Below are positions 17,867 through 25,243 of a stretch of 64,000 nt of DNA, piece by piece. Numbering within the stretch: the stretch's first letter is position 1; every line of letters starts with the position of its first letter. The notes below the pieces were generated by a model. It was given only the letters and a program-made list of their open reading frames with translations. It was not told the DNA's origin and searched no databases. The stretch lies in assembly GCF_050490315.1 (NCBI RefSeq), contig NZ_JBNPEO010000005.1:93045-157044 (forward strand), given 5' to 3'. This DNA is from JBNPEO01 sp050490315 (GTDB lineage Bacteria; Actinomycetota; Actinomycetes; Actinomycetales; Micrococcaceae). Both the position numbers and the translations under genes were made by a program.

Positions 17867-18442
17867 CTACACCGCTCCGCCTCGGCCGAGGAGAGGTTCC
17901 ATGGCTTTCCACGCAGAAATACCGCAGCCGTCCTTGCGGTTGTAGGACAGATTAACTTCGGTTCCGTTGACAGTGCCTGTGATAGTTGCGGTCTCGGGAC
18001 CCGAAATATTCTGCGTGCAGGCAACGTTTTTTGACGTGATCCGTGGCACGAAGTAATTGGCATGGTCCTTGACCAAGGTGCACGCGCTCGCAGGGTTGGA
18101 AACCGTTGACGGTTTTGAGCTGGACACCGCGCCGGCAGAGCATTCAAGAGTACTAACCACCGCAGTGGCATTAGCTTGGGGCACAAGGGTGATAGTCAAT
18201 GATGCATCGCCAGGACCACTCGGCGGAGTGGCCACAGCCCCGGTAGGGGGAGTGCTTTGAGAGATTGAACTTCCAGGGGTGGACGGGTTGGAGGTACCAC
18301 TTGCCGAGCTGGTGGCGCTGGGCGCGGGAGTCGTCGTTGTACTGGCTGTGGGTTGGCTAGTACCGGGAGTTGCGCAAGCGGAAACAGTGGTCAAGAGCAA
18401 CACTGCAGTGAGCGTCGTTGCGGCGCGCAATTTACGGGTCAT
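17867..18442 (-). CDS. SSI-like lipoprotein (putative secreted protease inhibitor)
   Basis: 191 residues. A lipoprotein signal peptide is clear (KLRAATTLTAVLLL, lipobox VSAC), followed by a Thr/Ser/Pro-rich linker (about 25-75). The C-terminal SSI-like domain (SLTITLVPQ start, four cysteines in TLEC, SACTL, VACTQ and DGCG, final AWKAMEPLL) has the spacing expected for two disulfides. It would be anchored to the outer face of the membrane and could restrain secreted subtilases such as the one encoded nearby; that role is inference. First gene of a three-gene unit, 32 bases before the next start. Confidence 0.75.
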   Translation of the reverse strand: MTRKLRAATTLTAVLLLTTVSACATPGTSQPTASTTTTPAPSATSSASGTSNPSTPGSSISQSTPPTGAVATPPSGPGDASLTITLVPQANATAVVSTLECSAGAVSSSKPSTVSNPASACTLVKDHANYFVPRITSKNVACTQNISGPETATITGTVNGTEVNLSYNRKDGCGISAWKAMEPLLGRGGAV

Positions 18443-18529
18443 GGCTCCGGGCTCCCTTCAGGTGTAGTTCTAGTTTAGTCGCGGTGCCAAAGTAAGCTGG
18501 AGGGAGTCAATTACTCGAGGAGAGAAGCG

Positions 18530-18754
18530 ATGGAAAAGGAAAATTTTGCTCGGCGTTTTATGCGCAGCACGGACAAGCTACGCCTCATTTTTGGGCCTGC
18601 CAACCGCAGTTCCTTGGATCACGAGATGACTGAGGAAAACAAACGTCTCCTCAAACAGCGCGAAGCCGAAACCCAGCAGTGGGAAACCATCACACGTCCT
18701 GACGGCAGCACTTATGTTGTGCCCAAGAATCCCGGGGACCAATCTCTCCGCTAG
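18530..18754 (+). CDS. Small conserved protein of unknown function
   Basis: 74 residues, highly charged, no membrane segment. It ends with PDGSTYVVPKNP. A good AGGAGAG ribosome site seven bases before the ATG and a strong terminator after it support it as a real single gene. I do not recognise a domain. Confidence 0.65.
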   Translation: MEKENFARRFMRSTDKLRLIFGPANRSSLDHEMTEENKRLLKQREAETQQWETITRPDGSTYVVPKNPGDQSLR

Positions 18755-18792
18755 CAAACGGTCAGCGAGTGACTCGCAAATGCTAAGTGACC

Positions 18793-18832
18793 CACAGGGG
18801 CTTCGGAGAATCAATTCTCCGAAGCCCCTGTG
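18793..18832. terminator. Bidirectional terminator
   Basis: Perfect 18-base arms (CACAGGGGCTTCGGAGAA and complement) around TCAA, followed by TTTTAG, between convergent small genes. Confidence 0.88.
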
Positions 18833-18847
18833 TTTTAGAAGTAGGGT

Positions 18848-19015
18848 TTAGCGTCCAAAGAGTTTGGCAAAGAAGCCCTTATTGGTGGACTTCTCGTTTT
18901 CGTGGCCACGGCAGCGCTGAGATGCCGGTACGCCCTTCATCACCTGGTCAACGTGCTGACCGCAGCCCGCCCAGGTTGTTTTGTTGCACTTCTTGCAAGT
19001 TACTGCACGGCACAT
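18848..19015 (-). CDS. Small cysteine-rich zinc-ribbon-like protein
   Basis: 55 residues. It starts MCRAVTCKKCNKTTWAGCGQH, with Cys-X2-Cys, a third Cys in AGCGQH and a later Cys-X-Gly-His (RCRGHE), a likely zinc site. The tail ends FFAKLFGR. It belongs to a small widespread family of unknown function with the MCRAV.C start and WAGCGQHV motif. Start fixed by AAGGAG nine bases before the ATG. It lies 71 bases downstream of the persulfide dioxygenase gene on the same strand and may be co-transcribed. Confidence 0.75.
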   Translation of the reverse strand: MCRAVTCKKCNKTTWAGCGQHVDQVMKGVPASQRCRGHENEKSTNKGFFAKLFGR

Positions 19016-19086
19016 TTGATGGCTCCTTAGATGTCTTTGGGAAGTTCCTTGGTTATTCCAAGGGGACTGGTTTTTTGGTGAAAGGG

Positions 19087-20478
19087 TTAGAGCGATTGCT
19101 GCCAAGCGGACCAGCCGGCATAACTGCCGTCTAGTTCGGTGACGTTGTATCCGGCCCGGCGCAAAGCGCTTGCCGCAACGGAATTCCGGACCCCGCTCTG
19201 GCAGTACGTGACGATAGTTCCCTCGCGAGGAAGTTCGTCCAAGTGCCACATCACGCGACCACCGCTGAGCTGGTAGGCGCCGGGGATATGGCCAGCGGCG
19301 AATTCAGTGCGATTGCGGACGTCCAAAACCACGGCGGAATTGAAACTCCCCAGCTCTTCAGGACGAAGCAGCGGCGGGATGCTTTGCGGCAAACCCTCAA
19401 GGTTTGTCACAAAACCACCAACATTATCGATCCCAACTCGGACTAAGTGATCCCACATTTCCTGAGCCACCGTTTGGCTGGAGGCCAACAGCACTAGCGG
19501 GTTTTTATCCGTTTCGGGATTCACTACCCAAGCGCCGAAGCTCGCTGTGGACTTTCCGGCCGGGATGTTCAGGGAATTGGTAACGGTGCCTTTGTGGACC
19601 TCGTTGTTAGCGCGAGTGTCCACAAAAATGATGTTCCCCGCGGCAAGATCCGCTGAGACGTCGGCAGCAGAAAGCTCGGGCAGTGGCGCGCGTTCGCCCA
19701 TAACGGCCGGGCCCTCGCGATTTTCACGTTTCATCCGAGCGAAGTAAGCGTGGGCATCAGGCTGCCCGTCGAGAAGCTCATTGATAAAACCCTGCTCGTC
19801 ATTGTTCTCGAGGTAAGGGCCCCACCATGCGTAGAGGCGTTCGTATCCAACGGTCGACGACGGGATGGCGCCTAGAGCTTTACCGCAAGCGCTTCCCGCG
19901 CCGTGGCCTGGGTGGACCTGGACGTGGTCGGGCAAGGTGAGGAATTTGTCCCGCAGACTAGTAAAAAGCTGCTTGGCACCTTCAAAGCGTGTGTCCACGC
20001 CGCCGGCAGCTTCGTCCAAAAGGTCAGGCCGGCCTAGGTCTCCGGAGAAAACAAAGTCTCCCGAGAGCAGGTAGCCGGGGTGATTAGCGAACGCGCCATC
20101 GGTGACCAGGAAGGACAAATGCTCAGGGGTGTGGCCGGGGGTGTGTACAGCCTTGATGATGATGTTTCCCAAGGGGATTTCGTCGTCGTTATTGAGGCGT
20201 TCGGCCTCGAAGCCGTACTGCCAATCGACGCCACCCTCGCCCGAAACGTAGGCGGTGGCCCCGGTGGCTGCGGCAAGTTCTCGGGTGCCGGAGAGGAAGT
20301 CCGCGTGGATGTGCGTTTCAGTCACGGCAGTGATTTTCATACCGTTTTTGGCCGCGAGGTCTTGGTAGACGGCGATGTCGCGGCGGGGGTCCACCACGAG
20401 GGCTTCGCCCTTCGCCTGGCAGCCGATGAAGTAGCTCGCTTGGGCGAGGTCTTCGTCGTAGATGCGCTCGAGCAACAT
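19087..20478 (-). CDS. Persulfide dioxygenase fused to two rhodanese domains
   Basis: 463 residues. The N-terminal metallo-beta-lactamase domain (1-240) carries the ETHE1/PDO-type iron site: THIHAD (His56, His58, Asp60), HTPGHTPEH and GDFVFSGDLGRPD. It would oxidise glutathione- or low-molecular-thiol persulfide to sulfite. Two rhodanese domains follow (about 265-360 and 370-463). The first lacks the active-site cysteine (LLASSQTVAQ), whereas the second keeps it (Cys426 in YCQSGVR) and can move sulfane sulfur. Start behind AAGGAGAG. Divergent from a CstR-type repressor, with a matching operator over its promoter, so sulfide or persulfide induction is expected. Confidence 0.88.
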   Translation of the reverse strand: MLLERIYDEDLAQASYFIGCQAKGEALVVDPRRDIAVYQDLAAKNGMKITAVTETHIHADFLSGTRELAAATGATAYVSGEGGVDWQYGFEAERLNNDDEIPLGNIIIKAVHTPGHTPEHLSFLVTDGAFANHPGYLLSGDFVFSGDLGRPDLLDEAAGGVDTRFEGAKQLFTSLRDKFLTLPDHVQVHPGHGAGSACGKALGAIPSSTVGYERLYAWWGPYLENNDEQGFINELLDGQPDAHAYFARMKRENREGPAVMGERAPLPELSAADVSADLAAGNIIFVDTRANNEVHKGTVTNSLNIPAGKSTASFGAWVVNPETDKNPLVLLASSQTVAQEMWDHLVRVGIDNVGGFVTNLEGLPQSIPPLLRPEELGSFNSAVVLDVRNRTEFAAGHIPGAYQLSGGRVMWHLDELPREGTIVTYCQSGVRNSVAASALRRAGYNVTELDGSYAGWSAWQQSL

Positions 20479-20556
20479 ATCGCTCTCCTTTGTTTGGTTC
20501 CCGGGTTTGGCGGTTGAGATGTGTCCGCCAAGGTGGGGTCTCTACGTCAAATAATA

Positions 20557-20572
20557 ATACCCTAGGGGGTAT
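20557..20572. promoter_or_regulatory. CsoR/CstR-type operator before the persulfide dioxygenase gene
   Basis: ATACCCTAGGGGGTAT, a 16-base near-perfect palindrome of the ATACCC...GGGTAT type known for the CsoR family. On the minus strand a TATTAT box follows directly, so binding would block that promoter. Confidence 0.8.
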
Positions 20573-20624
20573 CGAGCAAATGCAGTTTTGTGACGAAGCG
20601 AAGGCGGTCATGGAGTCGCCGATA

Positions 20625-20640
20625 ATACCGGCAGGGGTAT
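20625..20640. promoter_or_regulatory. CsoR/CstR-type operator before the repressor gene
   Basis: ATACCGGCAGGGGTAT has the same ends and length as the site at 20557-20572, 39 bases before the repressor's ATG; it predicts autoregulation. Confidence 0.78.
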
Positions 20641-20678
20641 AGGCTTAATGTTAGAACACCGCCACTTTGGGAGATCCT

Positions 20679-20936
20679 ATGGAACTTGATGCAACAGACC
20701 TGACCCCCGTGATTAACCGCCTCAAGCGCGCTCAAGGGCAGCTTGCTGGGGTGACTCGCATGCTGGAAGAGGGCCGTGACTGCAAGGACATCGTCACTCA
20801 GCTCGCCGCTGTATCCAAGGCTCTGGACCGCGCAGGATTTGCGGTCATCGCCAGCGGTCTGGAGCAATGCCTGCTCCGCGGCGACGAAAGTATGAACACC
20901 AAGGACTTGGAAAAGCTCTTCCTCTCGCTCGCATAG
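20679..20936 (+). CDS. cstR: CstR-type persulfide-sensing repressor (CsoR family)
   Basis: 85 residues, all-helical DUF156 repressor. The family sequence is clear (INRLKRAQGQLAGVTRMLEEG, DCKDIV.QLAAVSKAL, GLEQCL). Cys35 and Cys64 match the two family thiols, but the copper-ligand His expected four residues before the second Cys is Gly60. That argues for a sulfane-sulfur sensor (CstR) rather than copper-sensing CsoR. The ATG at 20679 is chosen over a TTG 12 bases upstream because GGGAG precedes it. Divergent from the dioxygenase-rhodanese gene, with two operators between them. Confidence 0.85.
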   Translation: MELDATDLTPVINRLKRAQGQLAGVTRMLEEGRDCKDIVTQLAAVSKALDRAGFAVIASGLEQCLLRGDESMNTKDLEKLFLSLA

Positions 20937-20971
20937 CGCTCGTGGTGAGCGGAAGGCGACCCTTAACTAAT

Positions 20972-21002
20972 CGGGCCCCGAGACAAAGTGTCTCGGGGCC
21001 CG
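20972..21002. terminator. Bidirectional terminator between cstR and lysC
   Basis: Perfect 14-base arms CGGGCCCCGAGACA and complement around AAG, followed by ATTTCGTTT, between convergent genes. Confidence 0.88.
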
Positions 21003-21032
21003 ATTTCGTTTGGGATGTCAGCTCAGTGAGCC

Positions 21033-22391
21033 TTAGCGGCCGGTGCCGCCATAAACCGTAGCTTCGGATTCGCCGTCGAGGTCAAATGCCTTGTGGATGG
21101 AGCGCACTGCGGCATCAAGGAGGTCGGCCTGGGTTACCACTGAAATGCGAATTTCCGAGGTGGAGATCATGTCGATGTTGATGCCCGAGGTGGACAGCGC
21201 CTCAAAGAACTTGGCCGAAACACCAGGGTGGGAACGCATGCCAGCACCGATCAGTGACAACTTGCCGATCTGATCGTTGTAATCGATGCTCTCGAACCCA
21301 ATTTCCGGCTGGGCCGCGCGCAGAGCGTCCAGGGCGTCGGCACCCTCAACCATGGGCAGAGTGAAGGAAATATCGGTGTGACCTGTGCCCTTGGTGGAGA
21401 CGTTCTGCACAATCATGTCGATGTTGGAGTGAGCCTTGGCAATGACCTGGAAGATTGCAGCAGCCTTGCCAGGAATGTCCGGAACACCCACAACGGTGAC
21501 CTTAGCTTCGGAGCGATCATGGGCAACTCCGGAGATGATGGGCTGTTCCAAAGCGACTCCCTCTTCCATGGTGATTTTGTCCTCGGGACTGGGCAGAACC
21601 CAAGTTCCCTCAAGTTGGCTAAATGAGGAGCGAACGTGCAGCGGCACACCAAAACGGCGGGCATACTCCACACAACGCAAGTGTAGGATTTTGGCGCCAG
21701 AGGCCGCCAATTCGAGCATCTCTTCACTCGAGATGCGCTCAATCTTCTGGGCGCTGGCCACCACGCGCGGATCCGCTGTGTAAACGCCGTCCACATCGGT
21801 ATAGATCTCACACACGTCTGCATCGAGGGCGGCGGCAAGTGCCACAGCTGTGGTGTCCGATCCGCCGCGACCCAGTGTGGTGATCTCATTCGTGACGCGG
21901 CTAACACCTTGGAACCCTGCAACAATCGCCACGTGACCCTTATCCAAAGAGGTACGAACGCGGTGTGGATCAACGTGAATAATGCGTGCTTTACCGTGAA
22001 TGCCGTCCGTGACCATACCGGCCTGAGAGCCGGTGAACGACTGGGCGGTAGCGCCAAAGTGGTTGATGGCCATGGCGAGCAAAGACATGGAGATACGCTC
22101 ACCGGCGGAGAGGAGCATGTCCATCTCCCGGGCCGGGGCGTGGTCAGTTACCTGAGCAGCAAGATCAAGCAGTTCATCGGTGGTGTCACCCATAGCCGAA
22201 ACCACCACAACTACCTCGTGGCCAGCGTTGTGAGCATCAACCACTCGGCGTGCCACTCGCTTGATACCTTCAGCGTCAGCCACCGAAGAACCGCCGAATT
22301 TCTGCACAATCAACTGCTTCTCCGGCATTCCTTCAGGCGCGCCGGACTTTGGGCGCAACTGTTGGGAAAGATCGGAACTGGGCAGACTCAT
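21033..22391 (-). CDS. lysC: Aspartate kinase
   Basis: 452 residues, the first step of lysine, threonine and methionine synthesis (aspartate to aspartyl-phosphate). The kinase domain shows VQKFGGSSVAD, SAMGDTTDELL, GFQGVS, TLGRGGSDTTAVA and IYTDVDGVYTADPR. Two C-terminal ACT domains (VTVVGVPDIPGKAAAIF; SLIGAGMRSHPGVSAKFF) bind feedback inhibitors. The family usually begins near residue 22 (MPEKQLIVQKF), so the 21-residue leader from the ATG at 22391 is uncertain. The inner ATG at 22328 has GAAGGA but almost no spacing. No asd gene follows. Confidence 0.93.
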   Translation of the reverse strand: MSLPSSDLSQQLRPKSGAPEGMPEKQLIVQKFGGSSVADAEGIKRVARRVVDAHNAGHEVVVVVSAMGDTTDELLDLAAQVTDHAPAREMDMLLSAGERISMSLLAMAINHFGATAQSFTGSQAGMVTDGIHGKARIIHVDPHRVRTSLDKGHVAIVAGFQGVSRVTNEITTLGRGGSDTTAVALAAALDADVCEIYTDVDGVYTADPRVVASAQKIERISSEEMLELAASGAKILHLRCVEYARRFGVPLHVRSSFSQLEGTWVLPSPEDKITMEEGVALEQPIISGVAHDRSEAKVTVVGVPDIPGKAAAIFQVIAKAHSNIDMIVQNVSTKGTGHTDISFTLPMVEGADALDALRAAQPEIGFESIDYNDQIGKLSLIGAGMRSHPGVSAKFFEALSTSGINIDMISTSEIRISVVTQADLLDAAVRSIHKAFDLDGESEATVYGGTGR

Positions 22392-22540
22392 GCGTGCACC
22401 CTCACTGGTTGGTTGGGGAAAATTCGATAGCCCGGCGGCTTCGCTGACGCGGACGGTTTTTCTGGTGCCAGTTTATCGCCGGGGAGCTGGGGTACGGAAT
22501 TGTGACCACATGGCAGGACGCATTGGTGACGAGGGCTGTT

Positions 22541-23548
22541 CTAACGAAGCAAGATCAGCGCCAGAATGGCCATCACTACTGACGCAAGCAAACCCACCAC
22601 AAGGGCTTTCCAGTTTTGGTAAAACAGCGATTGGACCCTGACTCTGGTCCCCAACGCGAACAATGCCATTGAAAGCAGCACTAGCTGCGCCGTGTCCACG
22701 CCATTGGCTAGGGATTGGGGCAATGGTGCAAATGTTTGGATCACCACCGCAGCAAGGAAAGCCGGGACAAACCATGGCATCACCGTGGCGAGTGACCTGT
22801 GCGTGCTCGCGCCTCGGTTGGCACGCCATTCGGCCAAGCCCACGAGCGAAATGAGCGGGACGAGCATCAGCACACGGATGAGCTTGATTAGCACCGCAGT
22901 CGCCAACGCGGCCGCACCGGCAACATTTGCCGCGGCTACAACCTGTCCGACGTCGTGAACGCTCGCCCCCACCCAGCGTCCGAACCCGGCGCTACTAAGT
23001 CCCAGCGGATGCCACAGCAACGGGAGAACGGCCATAGCAGCCGTACCGCAGAGGGTGACAATCGCGATGGGCGGTGCGACGTCGTCGTCGTTGGCTTTGG
23101 ACACGTGTGCCACGGCGCCGATCGCTGACGCACCGCAGATCGAGAACCCTGCCGCCATAAGTAGCGGCTGTTTGCCGGGGAGCCGGAGCAGCTTGCCGAG
23201 TGACCACGTGAGTAGAAACGTCACGCAGAGGATCGAGAGTACGGCCTGCCAGACGGGCCAACCGAGTGCAGCGATGGTGTGCAGGTTCAGTTTAAATCCC
23301 AAGAGTACGACGCCGATCCGCATGAAAGTGCTTGCGGCCAGTTCTGTTCCGGGAGCGAGAGTCCGAGTCAGGGCCCGGCGTGTGACTGGGATTTGAGCAA
23401 GCAGAATCCCGACGGCGATGACCGCGGTGAGCGCCGGAAGCGCTGGGAAGATTTTGTGCAGCAAGGCGGCGCCGAGCGCGGCGCTTAGTGCAGCCAGGAC
23501 GCCAGGGGTGACGCTGCGCGCACGGACCCTCATTTGAGGAAAGCTCAT
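22541..23548 (-). CDS. YeiH family putative sulfate/sulfite exporter
   Basis: 335 residues, about ten membrane helices. Motifs of the YeiH family (PF03601) are present: MRIGVVLLGFKL, ILCVTFLLTW, AAGFSICGASAI, NDDDVAPPIAIVTL and GASVHDVGQVVAAA. The family is named for predicted export of sulfate or sulfite. The ATG at 23548 is chosen because translation from the next upstream start (23854) would run through the divergent regulator and is not membrane-like. It shares an 83-base promoter region with the LysR gene. Confidence 0.8.
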   Translation of the reverse strand: MSFPQMRVRARSVTPGVLAALSAALGAALLHKIFPALPALTAVIAVGILLAQIPVTRRALTRTLAPGTELAASTFMRIGVVLLGFKLNLHTIAALGWPVWQAVLSILCVTFLLTWSLGKLLRLPGKQPLLMAAGFSICGASAIGAVAHVSKANDDDVAPPIAIVTLCGTAAMAVLPLLWHPLGLSSAGFGRWVGASVHDVGQVVAAANVAGAAALATAVLIKLIRVLMLVPLISLVGLAEWRANRGASTHRSLATVMPWFVPAFLAAVVIQTFAPLPQSLANGVDTAQLVLLSMALFALGTRVRVQSLFYQNWKALVVGLLASVVMAILALILLR

Positions 23549-23631
23549 ATATTGATGCTTCCCGAACTCGTTACTCGCCGGTAGAGGGCCTACCCTTGGG
23601 AGGGTACAAGCAATTCTTGTGGGAGGTTTCC

Positions 23632-24591
23632 GTGTTAGGTCCGCAGGTGCCGAGTCTGGCTGCTCTGGAAACGCTTGTGACAGTGGGTGAATTAGGGAGC
23701 CTGTCCCGAGTTGCTGAGCTTTTTGGGGTGTCCCAGCAGGCTGTTTCCTCGCAAGTTCGTTCGATGGAGAAAGTTGTGGGCGCGGAACTGATTGTGCGCT
23801 CGCCGCGAGGTTCAGAATTGACCACTTCGGGCGCCATGGTTGCTGCGTGGGCACAGGAAGTGCTCTCTGCCGCGGCCCGGTTGGAAGCCGGGATCGATTC
23901 GATCAAGCACCGCGCAGTCCAGCGCCTTGACGTGGCTGCGAGCCTGACGATTGCCGAATATCTTTTGCCTCGCTGGTTGGTAGCCCTTCGCGAGTGGCAA
24001 GAAGAACTGGCCGGAGAAGTCACTCAGGTGGGCCTCAAAGCCGTGAATAGTGAGGCTGTTATTTCTTTGGTGCGGGGCGGTGAAGTTCGTTTGGGTTTTC
24101 TTGAAACACCGGATCTCCCCACAGATTTGCACACCGAAGTGCTGGGTCACGATTCGCTAGTTATTGCTGTGGCTCCGCGTCATCCGTGGGCTATGCGCAG
24201 AACGCCCGTGACGGTTGCTGAATTGGCCCAGACTGGCCTCATCACGCGGGAAGAAGGCTCCGGGACACGCAAGGTCTTGGAGCAGATGTTTGTGAAGGCT
24301 GGTTTCTTGGCCGAGGCGGTTGTGCCTCCTCGGCAAGTGCACGCGAGCACTGCAGCCGTGCGGACTGCCATTGCAGCCGGCGTTGCGCCGGGGGTGCTGA
24401 GTTCTTTGGCCGTTGAGGACGACCTCACCCTTGGCCGGCTGGTGGTGGTTGAAGTGGCCGGCGTGGACCTCCGGCGCCAGCTCACGGCTGTATGGCGTGG
24501 GGGAGCCCGCCCGGTGGAAGCGCCCGTGAGGGATCTGATGCGGTTGGCACGCAGATCCCTTGTGGGGTCCGCCGGTGGAGCGGCTGACTAG
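23632..24591 (+). CDS. LysR family transcriptional regulator
   Basis: 319 residues. N-terminal winged helix-turn-helix (LAALETLVTVGELGSLSRVAELFGVSQ, about 7-65), then a periplasmic-binding-type effector domain. GTG start chosen behind GGGAGG. Divergent from the YeiH-type exporter, the usual arrangement for a LysR regulator and its target; this pairing resembles YeiE/CysB-type control of sulfur transporters. Effector unknown. Confidence 0.87.
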   Translation: MLGPQVPSLAALETLVTVGELGSLSRVAELFGVSQQAVSSQVRSMEKVVGAELIVRSPRGSELTTSGAMVAAWAQEVLSAAARLEAGIDSIKHRAVQRLDVAASLTIAEYLLPRWLVALREWQEELAGEVTQVGLKAVNSEAVISLVRGGEVRLGFLETPDLPTDLHTEVLGHDSLVIAVAPRHPWAMRRTPVTVAELAQTGLITREEGSGTRKVLEQMFVKAGFLAEAVVPPRQVHASTAAVRTAIAAGVAPGVLSSLAVEDDLTLGRLVVVEVAGVDLRRQLTAVWRGGARPVEAPVRDLMRLARRSLVGSAGGAAD

Positions 24592-24601
24592 CTAACGCCT
24601 G

Positions 24602-25201
24602 CTAATTCAGTGCGTTGCGGCGGCCTTCGAAGGCCCTGCCCAAAGTTACCTCGTCGGCGTATTCGAGGTCTCCGCCCACGGGAAGACCAGAGGCCAAACG
24701 CGTAACGGTGATCCCAATGGTTTTGAGCATACGTGCCAAGTACGTCGCCGTGGCTTCGCCTTCGAGATTGGGGTCGGTGGCGATGATGATTTCCTGGATG
24801 GAGCTGTCATTGAGCCGGGTCAGAAGTTCACGGATTCGAAGTTGCTCCGGGCCAACCCCGGCGATCGGGTTAATGGCCCCGCCGAGCACGTGATACCTGC
24901 CGCGGAAGGAACGGGTACGTTCCACCGCCAGCACATCCTTGGACTCTTCAACCACACAAATGACGCTGGGATCCCGGCGCGGGTCCCGGCAAATGTTGCA
25001 CAGTTCTTGCTCGGTGACGTTGCCACACACCGTGCAAAACTTCACCCGTTCCTTAACGGTGGTGATCGCCGCAACAAGGCGTTTAGTGTCCTCCGGGTCC
25101 GCCTCGAGAATGTGGAACGCCAGGCGCTGCGCTGATTTTGGGCCAACGCCAGGGAGACGTCCAAGCTCGTCAATCAGCTCTTGAACTGCGCCTTCGTACA
25201 C
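24602..25201 (-). CDS. recR: Recombination protein RecR
   Basis: 199 residues, full length. It acts with RecF and RecO to load RecA at gaps. Helix-hairpin-helix (RLPGVGPKSAQRLAFH), four-cysteine zinc finger (CTVCGNVTEQELCNIC), Toprim domain (VICVVEES to PNLEGEATATYLA). GTG start behind GAGGAAATT. Downstream of dnaX in the same direction, separated by 42 bases. Confidence 0.96.
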   Translation of the reverse strand: MYEGAVQELIDELGRLPGVGPKSAQRLAFHILEADPEDTKRLVAAITTVKERVKFCTVCGNVTEQELCNICRDPRRDPSVICVVEESKDVLAVERTRSFRGRYHVLGGAINPIAGVGPEQLRIRELLTRLNDSSIQEIIIATDPNLEGEATATYLARMLKTIGITVTRLASGLPVGGDLEYADEVTLGRAFEGRRNALN

Positions 25202-25243
25202 AATTTCCTCATTCTTCGGGTGGATAGTTCAGCGGGGGAGCTA

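Noticed and set aside
21413..22102. 229-codon minus-strand frame inside lysC
   Set aside because: Same strand but a different frame from lysC, compositionally biased (Ser/Arg/Pro).
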